A stretch of 64,000 nucleotides of DNA from Actinobacteria bacterium OK074 (GCA_001298575.1 LJCV01000248.1:1-64000); one strand, 5' to 3'. Positions 24,671 to 33,247 are shown, counted from the stretch's first letter. Numbers and translations: made by a program. Notes: generated by a model not told the origin, from the sequence alone.

Positions 24671-24865
24671 TCAGCCGTCCTGGCCGAGCGCGTCGTGGTC
24701 GACGGAGAGGCTGTCCTGGCTGACGGTGTGGTCGACGGCGCTGAGGGTGTCCCCCAGCTTCAGGTTCTCAAGGCCGCCGTTGTCGGCGGAGTGGGACGGC
24801 GTGACGGCCGCGACGACGAAACCGGTGGCCAGGGAGGCGATGGCGAGCATGCTGCGCTTCTTCAT
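24671..24865 (-). CDS. Small secreted peptide
   Basis: This 64-residue protein has a clean Sec signal peptide (MKKRSMLAIASLATGFVVAAVTPSHSA, cleavage predicted before DNGG), leaving a mature peptide of about 37 residues. The mature part is acidic and hydrophilic (LENLKLGDTLSAVDHTVSQD), rich in Asp, Ser and Leu, and has no Cys. It does not match chaplins or rodlins by sequence features I know. It is monocistronic, with a very strong hairpin terminator after it, suggesting abundant expression. Function unknown; short exported peptides of this kind are widespread in Streptomyces. Confidence 0.75.
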   Translation of the reverse strand: MKKRSMLAIASLATGFVVAAVTPSHSADNGGLENLKLGDTLSAVDHTVSQDSLSVDHDALGQDG

Positions 24866-24919
24866 GCCCGGACCAACGGCACAGCGCCGCCGTGGTCACG
24901 GGGTGGACGCATCCTCGCC

Positions 24920-25873
24920 TCAGCCTCCGGCCACCCGCTCCCCCGCCCCCGCCGTGAGCGCCGCCGCTGCCGCCCCCACGAGCCCCGCGTCCGTGCCCAT
25001 CTGCGCGGGCACCACCGTCAGGCGCTGGACGAAGGAGAGCGTGGCGTAGTCCGTGAGCGCCTTGCGCAGCGGGGTGAAGAGGATCTCGCCCGCCTTGCCC
25101 ACGCCCCCGCCGACGACCGCGATGTCGATCTCGACGAGGGTCGCCGTCGCCGCGATGCCCGCCGCGAGCGCCCGCGCGGCCCGTTCGAAGGAGGCGACCG
25201 CCACCGGGTCGCCCTCGCGGGCCGCGGCCGCCACCGCGGCGGCCGAGGTGTCGCCGTCCGGGCCCGGCCGCCAGCCGTTGTCCAGCGCCCGGCGGGCGAT
25301 GTTCGGGCCGCTCGCGATGCGCTCGACACAGCCGCGCGAACCGCACGCGCAGGGGTCGCCGTCGAGTTCCACACAGACGTGGCCGATGTGGCCCGCGTTG
25401 CCGGTGGGGCCCGGGTGCAGCCGTCCGTTCAGGACGAGACCGCCGCCGACGCCGGTCGAGACGACCATGCACAGCGCGTTGTCATGACCGCGGGCCGCGC
25501 CCTGCCAGTGCTCGGCGGCGGTGATCGCCACGCCGTCGCCGATCAGTTGGACGGGCAGGTCACCGGTGGTCGCGCGGACCCGCTCGACCAGCGGAAAGCC
25601 GCGCCAGCCCGGCACGTTGACCGGGCTCACCGTGCCGGCCGAGGCGTCCACGGGCCCCGCGCTGCCGATGCCGACGGCCCGCGCCTCGCCCCACAGCGGC
25701 GAGGCGGTCAGCTCACCGAGGACACCCGTCACGGCCCCCATCACGGTGTCGCCGTCCTGCTGCGCGGGCGTCGGGCGCTGTGCGCGCAGCAGGATCCGGC
25801 CGTGGCCGTCCACCAGCGCCCCGGCGATCTTGGTGCCGCCGATGTCGAGCGCGGCCACGAGGTCGGTGTGCAT
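24920..25873 (-). CDS. ROK family sugar kinase/glucokinase-like protein
   Basis: This 317-residue ROK protein has the phosphate-1 motif AALDIGGTKIAGALVD (residues 7-22), substrate-binding segments GIGSAGPVD and NDALCMVVSTGVGGGLVLNG, and the zinc-binding motif CACGSRGC within GHVCVELDGDPCACGSRGCVE. It lacks an N-terminal DNA-binding domain, so it is a kinase rather than a ROK repressor. It probably phosphorylates glucose or an N-acetylated amino sugar. It is divergent from a LacI regulator gene with a canonical operator between them, suggesting induction by a sugar. Start ATG 25873 has GGGGAG upstream. Confidence 0.92.
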   Translation of the reverse strand: MHTDLVAALDIGGTKIAGALVDGHGRILLRAQRPTPAQQDGDTVMGAVTGVLGELTASPLWGEARAVGIGSAGPVDASAGTVSPVNVPGWRGFPLVERVRATTGDLPVQLIGDGVAITAAEHWQGAARGHDNALCMVVSTGVGGGLVLNGRLHPGPTGNAGHIGHVCVELDGDPCACGSRGCVERIASGPNIARRALDNGWRPGPDGDTSAAAVAAAAREGDPVAVASFERAARALAAGIAATATLVEIDIAVVGGGVGKAGEILFTPLRKALTDYATLSFVQRLTVVPAQMGTDAGLVGAAAAALTAGAGERVAGG

Positions 25874-26223
25874 CAGTGTCGGATCTCCCCTTGCTTCAGT
25901 CGTTCCCGCCCCGGCGCACGGCGACGGCCGCCGCGGCTCGGGATCCCCGGCCCGTACGACGGGCACAGGCCCGTACGACGGCCCCGGCCCCACCACCGAA
26001 CAGGCATCCGGGTACGGACACCCGCCGACGGCAGGACCCGCACGCGCCCGTGGGGGAAGGCGCGGGCCGGGAATTCGGTGGACAGTCTCTCTTGCATCTG
26101 ACAACGTTGTCCAGGCTCTATGCTCGACGCCACATCCTCATACGCACCCATGGACCTACGCACCCCGTTTCCCCCGTGGACGACAGGGTTTCCTCCTTGG
26201 ACGACAGGACAGGACAGCGCATC
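25874..26223. promoter_or_regulatory. ROK/LacI divergent promoter region with LacI-type operator
   Basis: The 350-base region contains the perfect palindrome GACAACGTTGTC at 26100-26111, within TGACAACGTTGTCC, which is the classic LacI/GalR-family operator shape. It lies 113 bases before the LacI start. Also present are two copies of CCCGTACGACGG about 20 bases apart (25951 and 25970) and a duplicated TGGACGACAGG near 26177 and 26198. Promoter elements were not resolved. Confidence 0.8.
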
Positions 26224-27273
26224 GTGGCCGAGACCGCCCGCCGAACGGACCGACTCCCCGGGTCCCGCTACGGAAACCGTCCGACGATGAAGGACGTGGC
26301 GGCGCGTGCCGGGGTCGGGCTGAAGACGGTCTCCCGGGTGGTCAACGGCGAACCGGGCGTCACCCCGGACACCGAGCGCCGGGTCCAGGAGGCCATCGAC
26401 GCGCTCGGATTCCGCCGCAACGACAGCGCGCGCGTGCTGCGCAAGGGCAGCACCGCCAGCATCGGCCTGGTCCTGGAGGACCTCGCCGACCCGTTCTACG
26501 GCCCGCTCAGCCGCGCGGTGGAGGAGGTGGCGCGAGCCCACGGCGCCCTGCTGATCAACGGCTCCAGCGCCGAAGACCCGGACCGCGAACAGGAGTTGGC
26601 GCTCGCCCTGTGCGCACGGCGGGTGGACGGTCTCGTCGTCATCCCGGCCGGTGACGACCACCGCTATCTGGAGCCGGAGATCAAGGCGGGGGTCGCGACG
26701 GTCTTCGTGGACCGCCCGGCGGGGAAGATCGACGCCGACGCCGTGCTCTCCGACAGCTTCGGCGGCGCCCGCGCGGGCGTGGCCCACCTGATCGCGCACG
26801 GGCACCGCCGGATCGGCTTCATCGGCGACATGCCCCGCATCCACACCGCGGTCGAGCGGCTGCGCGGCTACCGGGCCGCCATGGAGGACGCGGGCATAAC
26901 GGTCGAGGACGCGTGGATGTCCCTCGGCGTCACCGACCCCGAGCGGGTGCGCCGGGCCGCCGCGGAGATGCTGTCGGGGCCCTCCCCGGTCACCGCGGTC
27001 TTCGCGGGCAACAACCGCGTGACGGTGACCGTGGTCCGCGTCCTGGCCGAACTCGCCCGCCCCGTCGCCCTGGTGGGCTTCGACGACTTCGAACTCGCCG
27101 ACCTGCTGAGCCCGGGGGTCACGGTGGTCGCGCAGGACGCCGCCGCCCTCGGCCGCACCGCCGCCGAACGCCTCTTCGGCCAGCTCGACGGCTCCCTCGT
27201 CACCCCCGAGCGCCTCGAACTCCCGACCCGGCTGATCACCCGCGGCTCGGGCGAACTGCCGCCCGCGGGCTGA
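26224..27273 (+). CDS. LacI family transcriptional regulator
   Basis: This 349-residue protein has a LacI helix-turn-helix and hinge (TMKDVAARAGVGLKTVSRVVNGEPGVTPDTERRVQEAIDALGFRRNDSARVLRKG) after a 20-residue leader. The periplasmic-binding-type effector domain follows (SIGLVLEDLADPFYGPLSRAVEE, then PVALVGFDDFELADLLSPGVTVVAQD). It probably represses itself and the divergent ROK kinase gene through GACAACGTTGTC. GTG 26224 is assigned, with AGGACAG upstream; ATG 26287 directly at the helix-turn-helix is an alternative. Inducer unknown, most likely a sugar or sugar phosphate. Confidence 0.9.
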   Translation: MAETARRTDRLPGSRYGNRPTMKDVAARAGVGLKTVSRVVNGEPGVTPDTERRVQEAIDALGFRRNDSARVLRKGSTASIGLVLEDLADPFYGPLSRAVEEVARAHGALLINGSSAEDPDREQELALALCARRVDGLVVIPAGDDHRYLEPEIKAGVATVFVDRPAGKIDADAVLSDSFGGARAGVAHLIAHGHRRIGFIGDMPRIHTAVERLRGYRAAMEDAGITVEDAWMSLGVTDPERVRRAAAEMLSGPSPVTAVFAGNNRVTVTVVRVLAELARPVALVGFDDFELADLLSPGVTVVAQDAAALGRTAAERLFGQLDGSLVTPERLELPTRLITRGSGELPPAG

Positions 27274-27279
27274 CCCTTG

Positions 27280-28071
27280 ATGGCCGACGACCGCACGGGC
27301 GCCCGCGCCGACGGGCACAGCCTCGCCGAGCTGGGCCTGGACGGGGTGCCCCGCGACCACCCGCTGACATACCCGGGCACCTGGCCGACCACCTCCGGCG
27401 TCCTCGACGGCGACCGCCTGCTGCCCCTCGACCGGCTCGTGCACGCCGACCGCGTCCCCGTCCTCGCCGTCGGGTCCAACGCCTGTCCGGGCCAACTCCG
27501 GCACAAGCTGGCCGAGTTCGGCATCGTCTCGCCGCTCCCGATGGTCCGGGCCCGGGTCACCGGGCTCGACGTCGGCGTGTCGGCGCACGTGAGCCTGATG
27601 GGGTACGTGTCCGCGTCGCCGTTCCTCGCGCCCGGCACCGTACGGGAGTTGTTCGTGACGTGGCTCGACGCCGAGCAGCTGGCCGTGGTCGACGCGAGCG
27701 AGGGTGTGCCGTCGCCGACGGGCGGGTACGACCGCGCCTGGCTGCCCGCGGCCGACATCCCCGTCGAGCTGGAGTCGCGCCAACTCCTGCTCCCCGGCGC
27801 GTACATCTACGTCAACCGGCGGGGCGTGCTGCACGACGGCTCCGGCGCCCCGCGCCAACACCCGGGCGAACGCGCTCTGTTGACCGCCCTGCTCGCCGAA
27901 TCGCCGCGGCTGCGCGGCCTGTTCGGCGCCACGCCCGAGGAGTTCTGCGCGCGGGCGCGGGGCGACCTGGAGCTGTGCGCGCGGGGCACCCGGCTGTTCG
28001 CGGAGGAGGGGCGGGTGACGGCGTCCGGCCTGGAGGGGTACACCGGCGCGGCTGCCCGGCCTCAAGGCTGA
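27280..28071 (+). CDS. Conserved hypothetical protein
   Basis: This 263-residue soluble protein follows the LacI gene by 6 bases and is likely cotranscribed. The segment VPVLAVGSNACPGQLRHKLAEFG resembles the YGSNL nucleotide/glutamyl pocket of gamma-glutamylcyclotransferase-fold proteins, and the conserved-looking middle (GYDRAWLPAADIPVEL) fits a compact alpha/beta domain. The similarity is weak and no catalytic Glu could be assigned with certainty. No signal peptide or membrane segment. Convergent with the aldolase gene, only 3 bases apart. Confidence 0.65.
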   Translation: MADDRTGARADGHSLAELGLDGVPRDHPLTYPGTWPTTSGVLDGDRLLPLDRLVHADRVPVLAVGSNACPGQLRHKLAEFGIVSPLPMVRARVTGLDVGVSAHVSLMGYVSASPFLAPGTVRELFVTWLDAEQLAVVDASEGVPSPTGGYDRAWLPAADIPVELESRQLLLPGAYIYVNRRGVLHDGSGAPRQHPGERALLTALLAESPRLRGLFGATPEEFCARARGDLELCARGTRLFAEEGRVTASGLEGYTGAAARPQG

Positions 28072-28074
28072 CCG

Positions 28075-29361
28075 TCAGGGCTGAGGCCGCCGTCCCGCGA
28101 ACCCGTCCAGGTCCGCGCGGGTCAGGCCGGTCGCCCCCGCCACCTCCGCCGCGTCGAGGGCCCCGCAGTCCAGGCCCCGCAGCAGGTAGCCGCTCAGCGC
28201 CTTCGCCGTCGCGGGCTCGTCCATGACGTCGCCGCCGAGGCGGCTCGCGTACCGCGACAGGCGCTGCGCGGCCTGCTGGAAGCCCTCGCGGTAGAAGGCG
28301 AAGACCGCCGCGTACCGGGTGGGGATGTGGCCCGGATGCATGTCCCAGCCCTGGTAGTAAGCGCGGGCCAGGGCCCGGCGGGTGAGGCCGTAGTGCAGCC
28401 GCCAGGCGGCGTGGACCTGTTCGGTGGGGCCGACGGGCAGGACGTTGGTGGAGCCGTCCGAGACGCGGACTCCCGTGCCCGCGGCGGCGACCTGCATGAC
28501 CGCCTTGGCGTGGTCGGCGACCGGGTGGTCGCTGGCCTGGTGGGCGGCGGAGACGCCGAGGCCCGCGCTGTAGTCGAAGGTGCCGTAGTGCAGTCCGGTG
28601 GCCCGTCCTTCGGCCGCCTGGATCATGCGGGCGACGGTGGCCGTGCCGTCGGTGGCGAGGATGGCCTGGCTGGTCTCGATCTGGATCTCGAAGCCGATCC
28701 GGCCGGGTTCCAGCCCGTGGGTCTTCTCGAAGGCGTCCAGGAGCCGGACCATCGCGGTGACCTGCTCGGCGTAGGTCACCTTGGGCAGGGTCAGGACAAG
28801 ACCCGCGGGCAGCCCGCCGGACTCGATCAGGCCGGTGAGGAAGATGTCGAGGGTGCGGATGCCGCGGGCGCGGACGGCCGCCTCCATGCACTTCATCCGG
28901 ATGCCCATGTACGGGGCCGCCGTGCCCCGCTCGTACGCCTCCGCGATCAGGCGGGCGGCGCGGGCGGCGGCCTCGTCCTCCTCGTCGTCGGGGCGCGGTC
29001 CGTAGCCGTCCTCGAAGTCGACGCGCAGGTCCTCGATCGGCTCGTGGGCGAGTTTGGCGCGCACGCGCGCGTGGACGGGTTCGGCGAGGTCGTCGGGCAG
29101 GCCGAGGACGCGCGCGAAGGCGGCGGCGTCCGGGGCGTGTTCGTCGAGCGCGGCCAGGGCGCGGTCGCCCCAGGTGCGGACGGTGTCGGCGGCGAAGGCG
29201 TCGCCGGGGACGTACACGGTGTGGACGGGCTGGCGGGTGCCGGGGTCGCCGGGGTAGCGGCGGGCCAGTTCGGCGTCGACGGGGGCGAGGGAGGCGCTGA
29301 TCTCCTCGCCGACGGTGCCCGCGAGGCTCGTCGTCACCTTCTCCTGTCGGCCCTCAGCCAT
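28075..29361 (-). CDS. HpcH/HpaI aldolase / citrate-lyase family protein (DUF6986-like)
   Basis: This 428-residue protein resembles the (beta/alpha)8 aldolases of the HpcH/HpaI-citrate lyase beta class. RVDFEDGYGPRPDDEEDEAA and IGFEIQIETSQAIL supply the acidic metal-binding region, followed by ATGLHYGTFDYSAGLGVSAAHQ. It is larger than HpcH enzymes (about 270 residues) and carries a C-terminal helical extension. It probably cleaves or forms carbon-carbon bonds using a divalent metal and a 2-oxoacid, but the substrate is unknown. Start ATG 29361 is preferred (GGAGG 8 bases upstream) over ATG 29376. Confidence 0.8.
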   Translation of the reverse strand: MAEGRQEKVTTSLAGTVGEEISASLAPVDAELARRYPGDPGTRQPVHTVYVPGDAFAADTVRTWGDRALAALDEHAPDAAAFARVLGLPDDLAEPVHARVRAKLAHEPIEDLRVDFEDGYGPRPDDEEDEAAARAARLIAEAYERGTAAPYMGIRMKCMEAAVRARGIRTLDIFLTGLIESGGLPAGLVLTLPKVTYAEQVTAMVRLLDAFEKTHGLEPGRIGFEIQIETSQAILATDGTATVARMIQAAEGRATGLHYGTFDYSAGLGVSAAHQASDHPVADHAKAVMQVAAAGTGVRVSDGSTNVLPVGPTEQVHAAWRLHYGLTRRALARAYYQGWDMHPGHIPTRYAAVFAFYREGFQQAAQRLSRYASRLGGDVMDEPATAKALSGYLLRGLDCGALDAAEVAGATGLTRADLDGFAGRRPQP

Positions 29362-29604
29362 CCCTTTGACCTCCATCTTTCCGTTCCGTGGAAGCGAGCA
29401 TCCGTCACGCGAAGCTATCCATGCCCCGTTGCGGTGGTCAACATCCGTCCACGCCACGGGACACCGTGCCCCCTGCCGCCTCCTCCCCCTCTCACGCCTT
29501 CTTCCGCACACCGCTCCCCGCCCTCATCCTGATGCGCGAGGGGATCGGGTGCACGAGGGGACTCGCGCGGGGATCCGCGCGGGGTCACGAGGGGAGGAGT
29601 GCGC

Positions 29605-30525
29605 ATGTCGCATGCCGGGGTGACCCGACGCAGAGGGCTCAAGGGCGTCGCGGCCGCCGCCATCGCCGTACCACTGCTCGCCACGGCGGGGTCCACCGCC
29701 GTGACCCCGAGCGCCGCCGAGCCCGGCTTCACCGACAGGGTGCCGGGCGGCCTGCACGTGATGACCTACAACCTGCGCTTCGCGAGCTCCACCGGCGACC
29801 ACCGCTGGGCACACCGCCGCCCGGCGATGCGGGAGTTGCTGCTCCGGGCCGGGCCGCACGTCCTCGGCACCCAGGAGGGCCTCTACCACCAGCTGCGCGA
29901 GATCGGGGCCGACCTGGGCCCGCACTACGCGTGGATCGGCACCGGCCGCGGCGGCGGCAGCCGCGACGAGTTCGCGGCCCTCTTCTACGACGTGCGGCGG
30001 CTGGCCCCGGTCGCGTACGACCACTTCTGGCTCTCCGACACCCCGGAGGTGATCAACTCCAACACCTGGGGCGCGGACCAGCCGCGGATGGCGACCTGGG
30101 TCCGGTTCCGCGACCGGGCCGCCGCGGGGCGGGAGTTCTACGTCCTCAACACGCACCTGGACCACGTCAGCCAGTACGCGCGCGAGCGGTCCGCCCGGCT
30201 GCTCGCGCACCGGATCGCCGGTTTCGACCGTTCCCTGCCGGTCGTGGTGACCGGTGACTTCAACGCCCACGCGCACAGCAATCCCGTGTACGCCACCCTG
30301 CTGGGCGCCGGGCTGGTGGACACCTGGGAGACGGCGGCCGAGCGCGGTCCGCTGTACGGGACCTTCCAGAACTTCGGGGCGCCGCTGCCGGGCGGCGACC
30401 GGATCGACTGGATCCTGACGACGCCGGGGGTCACCACGCAGTGGGCGCGGATCGACACGTTCCAGGTGGACGGCCGGTTCCCGAGCGACCATCTGCCGGT
30501 GCGGGCGTCACTGACCCTGGCATGA
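29605..30525 (+). CDS. Exported endonuclease/exonuclease/phosphatase family protein
   Basis: This 306-residue enzyme has a Tat-like signal (TRRRGLKGVAAAAIAVPLLATAG with twin Arg) and a DNase-I-like fold. Motifs are HVMTYNLRF (metal Asn), LGTQEGLYHQL (metal Glu), YVLNTHLDH, VVTGDFNAH and the terminal catalytic SDHLPV. Family members outside the cell cleave phosphodiesters in nucleic acids, sphingolipids or inositol phosphates; substrate not determinable. The start ATG 29605 has GGGGAGGAG 5 bases upstream. The 243-base region upstream is shared with the divergent aldolase gene and contains a duplicated CGCGCGGGG motif only. Confidence 0.88.
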   Translation: MSHAGVTRRRGLKGVAAAAIAVPLLATAGSTAVTPSAAEPGFTDRVPGGLHVMTYNLRFASSTGDHRWAHRRPAMRELLLRAGPHVLGTQEGLYHQLREIGADLGPHYAWIGTGRGGGSRDEFAALFYDVRRLAPVAYDHFWLSDTPEVINSNTWGADQPRMATWVRFRDRAAAGREFYVLNTHLDHVSQYARERSARLLAHRIAGFDRSLPVVVTGDFNAHAHSNPVYATLLGAGLVDTWETAAERGPLYGTFQNFGAPLPGGDRIDWILTTPGVTTQWARIDTFQVDGRFPSDHLPVRASLTLA

Positions 30526-30533
30526 ACGCGAGC

Positions 30534-30559
30534 CGGGGCCCGGCGGTCGCCGGGCCCCG
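30534..30559. terminator. Bidirectional terminator hairpin
   Basis: CGGGGCCCGGC (30534-30544) and GCCGGGCCCCG (30549-30559) form a perfect 11-bp stem with the 4-base loop GGTC. It sits exactly between the convergent phosphatase-family and etfA genes. Confidence 0.8.
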
Positions 30560-30576
30560 ACTGCGTGGCGGAAGAC

Positions 30577-31539
30577 TCAGCCCTTGCGGGCCTTGATGTC
30601 CTCGGTGAGCTGCGGGACCACGTCGAAGAGGTCGCCGACCACGCCGTAGTCGACCAGGTCGAAGATGGGCGCCTCGGCGTCCTTGTTGATCGCCACGATC
30701 GTCTTCGACGTCTGCATGCCGGCCCGGTGCTGGATCGCGCCCGAGATGCCGGAGGCGATGTACAGCTGCGGGGAGACCGACTTGCCGGTCTGGCCGACCT
30801 GGTTGGTGTGCGGGTACCAGCCCGCGTCCACCGCGGCGCGGGAGGCGCCGACGGCCGCGCCGAGGGAGTCGGCGAGGGCCTCGATGATGCCGAAGTTCTC
30901 GGCGCCGTTGACGCCGCGGCCGCCGGAGACCACGATCGCGGCCTCGGTCAGCTCCGGGCGGCCGGTCGACTCGCGCGGGGTGCGCGCGGTGACCTTGGTG
31001 CCGGTGGCCTGGGCCGAGAAGGTGACGGAGAGCGCCTCGACGGCACCGGCGGCCGGGGCGGCCTCGACCGGGGCGGCGTTCGGCTTGACCGTGATGACCG
31101 GGGTGCCCTTGGACACGCGGGTCTTGGTGGTGAAGGACGCGGCGAACACGGACTGCGTGGCCACCGGGCCCTCGTCGCCGGCCTCCAGGTCGACGGCGTC
31201 GGTGAGGACGCCGGAGCCGATGCGCAGCGCGAGGCGGGCGGCGATCTCCTTGCCCTCCGCGGAGGAGGGGACGAGCACGGCGGCCGGGGACACGGCGTCG
31301 TAGGCGGCCTGGAGGGCGTCGACCTTCGGGACGACGAGGTAGTCGGCGTACTCGGCGGCCTCGTGCGTGAGGACCTTGACCGCGCCGTGCTCGGCGAGCG
31401 CGGCGGCGGTGTCGGCCGCGCCGGTGCCGAGGGCGACGGCGACGGGCTCGCCGAGGCGGCGGGCCAGCGTCAGCAGCTCCAGGGTGGGCTTGCGGACGGC
31501 GCCGTCCACGTGGTCGACGTAGACGAGAACTTCAGCCAT
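30577..31539 (-). CDS. etfA: Electron transfer flavoprotein subunit alpha
   Basis: This 320-residue protein has the EtfA layout: an N-terminal domain (MAEVLVYVDHVDGAVRKPTLELLTLARRLG) and a C-terminal FAD domain with the signature VSPQLYIASGISGAIQHRAGMQTSKTIVAINKD and IFDLVDYGVVGDLFDVVP. With EtfB it carries electrons from acyl-CoA and other dehydrogenases to the respiratory chain via ETF-quinone oxidoreductase. It lies 57 bases after etfB on the same strand. Length and motifs are standard. Confidence 0.96.
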   Translation of the reverse strand: MAEVLVYVDHVDGAVRKPTLELLTLARRLGEPVAVALGTGAADTAAALAEHGAVKVLTHEAAEYADYLVVPKVDALQAAYDAVSPAAVLVPSSAEGKEIAARLALRIGSGVLTDAVDLEAGDEGPVATQSVFAASFTTKTRVSKGTPVITVKPNAAPVEAAPAAGAVEALSVTFSAQATGTKVTARTPRESTGRPELTEAAIVVSGGRGVNGAENFGIIEALADSLGAAVGASRAAVDAGWYPHTNQVGQTGKSVSPQLYIASGISGAIQHRAGMQTSKTIVAINKDAEAPIFDLVDYGVVGDLFDVVPQLTEDIKARKG

Positions 31540-31596
31540 GGGAAGCGGTCTCCTAGCGGAATTGCGAAGTCTGAGGGGGCGGTGAAGGGGTGGGCC

Positions 31597-32385
31597 TTAG
31601 ACGAACTTCTGGCTCGCGAGGAACTCGGCGAGCTGCTTGCCGCCCTCACCCTCGTCCTTGACGATCGTGCCCGCGGTGCGCGCGGGGCGCTCGGCCGCGG
31701 AGTCGACGACCGAGTAGGCGCCCTCCAGACCGACCTCCTCGGCCTCCAGGTCGAGGTCGGACAGGTCCCATGCCTGAACCGGCTTCTTCTTGGCCGCCAT
31801 GATGCCCTTGAAGGACGGGTAGCGGGCCTCACCCGACTGGTCGGTCACGGACACGACCGCGGGCAGGGACGCCTCCAGCTGCTCGGAGGCGGTGTCGCCG
31901 TCCCGGCGGCCCTTGACGACACCGTCCTCGACGGTGACCTCGGAGAGCAGGGTGACCTGCGGGACGCCCAGCCGCTCGGCGAGCAGGGCGGGGACGATAC
32001 CGGCGGTGCCGTCGGTGGACGCCATGCCGGAGACGACCAGGTCGTAGCCGGCCTTCTCGATCGCCTTGGCGAGGACCAGCGAGGTGCCGATCGCGTCCGT
32101 GCCGTGCAGGTCGTCGTCCTCGACGTGGATCGCCTTGTCCGCGCCCATGGACAGCGCCTTGCGCAGCGCGTCCTTGGCGTCCTCGGGGCCGACGGTCAGG
32201 ACGGTGATCTCCACGTCGTCGTCGGAGTTCTCGGAGATCTGGAGCGCCTGTTCGACCGCGTATTCGTCGAGCTCGGAGAGCAGGCCGTCCACGTCGTCCC
32301 GGTCGACGGTCAGGTCATCGGCGAAGTGCCGGTCGCCAGTGGCGTCGGGCACGTGCTTCACAGTGACAATGATCCTCAAGCTCAC
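31597..32385 (-). CDS. etfB: Electron transfer flavoprotein subunit beta
   Basis: This 262-residue protein shows EtfB features: RIIVTVKHVPDATGDRHFAD at the N-terminus, VDGLLSELDEYAVEQALQI and the AMP/nucleotide-binding region DLVVSGMASTDGTAGIVPALLAERLGVPQVTL. It is the partner of EtfA and supplies the AMP site and the dehydrogenase recognition loop. Upstream lies a 224-base promoter region with a TetR-like dyad at 32566-32592, which may make the etf operon responsive to fatty-acid-related effectors (inference). Confidence 0.96.
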   Translation of the reverse strand: MSLRIIVTVKHVPDATGDRHFADDLTVDRDDVDGLLSELDEYAVEQALQISENSDDDVEITVLTVGPEDAKDALRKALSMGADKAIHVEDDDLHGTDAIGTSLVLAKAIEKAGYDLVVSGMASTDGTAGIVPALLAERLGVPQVTLLSEVTVEDGVVKGRRDGDTASEQLEASLPAVVSVTDQSGEARYPSFKGIMAAKKKPVQAWDLSDLDLEAEEVGLEGAYSVVDSAAERPARTAGTIVKDEGEGGKQLAEFLASQKFV

Positions 32386-32565
32386 GCCGGCTCTCCTACT
32401 GCATCGTCAGTTCTGGGCTGCCTCTTACCTGGCAGCATAGGCGCCTGAAGGGGCCTGGTCCCGGTCGGGGCGACCCCGCCCCGACCGCCAATATTACTCA
32501 CCAGTACACCTTGTGCATGCCCGCTGAGCAAGCGCTTTGAACTGTGACGTTGGCAACGCTCTGTA

Positions 32566-32592
32566 ACCGACCAGTAGGTTAAACCGGTCGGT
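32566..32592. promoter_or_regulatory. Candidate TetR-type operator upstream of etfBA
   Basis: ACCGACCAGT (32566-32575) and ACCGGTCGGT (32583-32592) form a 10-base inverted repeat with one mismatch and a 7-base spacer AGGTTAA. It lies 181 bases upstream of etfB and 18 bases past the flavin reductase stop. ACCGACC/GGTCGGT dyads are typical of TetR-family sites. Confidence 0.6.
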
Positions 32593-32609
32593 AGGTACAA
32601 CGCGGCGGA

Positions 32610-33122
32610 TCAGTCGCGCAGCCCATTGAACCGGCCCTGGTGGTACAGCAACGGCTGTCCGGTGCCCGAGTGGTCGCCCAGGAGGACCTCGGCCAGGACG
32701 ATGCGGTGGTCGCCCGCGGGCACCCGCGCCACCACGCGGCACACGAGCCAGGCGAGGACGTCGTCGAGCACCGGCACGCCCTCGGGCCCCTCGCGCCAGT
32801 CGGTCGGCGCGCCGAAGCGGTCCGCCCCGCTCTTGGCGAAGGTCGCGGCCAGTTCCTGCTGGTGCTCGCCGAGTATGTGCACGCCGACGTGGTCGGCCTC
32901 GGACACCGCGGGCCAGCTGGAGGCACCGAGGCCGATGCCGAAGGAGACCAGGGGCGGTTCGGCGGAGACGGAGGTGAGCGAGGTGGCGGTGAAGCCGACC
33001 GGACCGGCGCCGCCCCGGGCGGTGATCACGGCGACTCCGGCCGCGTGGCGGCGGAACACGGAGCGCAGCAGGTCGGGAGAGGCGAGCCGGGGGGTGCCGA
33101 GACCGGACGTGGTGGCCGTCAT
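32610..33122 (-). CDS. Flavin reductase family protein
   Basis: This 170-residue flavin reductase-like (split-barrel FMN-binding) protein has FRRHAAGVAVITARGGAGPVGFTATSLTSVSAEPPLVSFGI at the N-terminus, the GDHRIVLAEV motif with the flavin/NADH-contacting His, and a C-terminal PLLYHQGRFNGL. Such enzymes supply reduced FMN to two-component monooxygenases. Start ATG 33122 has AAGGAC nearby. A 26-residue ORF just upstream (33167-33247) has the motif of Streptomyces leader peptides, suggesting the gene responds to cysteine/sulfur status. No partner monooxygenase is adjacent. Confidence 0.9.
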   Translation of the reverse strand: MTATTSGLGTPRLASPDLLRSVFRRHAAGVAVITARGGAGPVGFTATSLTSVSAEPPLVSFGIGLGASSWPAVSEADHVGVHILGEHQQELAATFAKSGADRFGAPTDWREGPEGVPVLDDVLAWLVCRVVARVPAGDHRIVLAEVLLGDHSGTGQPLLYHQGRFNGLRD

Positions 33123-33166
33123 GGAATTGTCCTTCTGCGAGAAGTGGCGAGCGGGGGCGCGGCTGC

Positions 33167-33247
33167 TCAACGGCCTGGACAGCGCGCGCTCGCGGTACGG
33201 GCGAGGTCCACGTGGACCCGCTCGACGAGAAGGAGTTCCGGGGGCAT
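33167..33247 (-). CDS. Candidate cysteine-containing leader peptide
   Basis: This 26-codon ORF ends 44 bases before the flavin reductase start on the same strand. Its C-terminal part RVHVDLARTASARCPGR matches the pattern R-x-HVDL-x-R-x-x-S-x-x-C seen in short Streptomyces leader peptides upstream of sulfur-related genes. A TATAGC just upstream on the coding strand would place transcription start near the ATG, so the mRNA may be leaderless. An alternative in-frame start is ATG 33268. The motif match is from memory; the attenuation role is inference. Confidence 0.65.
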   Translation of the reverse strand: MPPELLLVERVHVDLARTASARCPGR

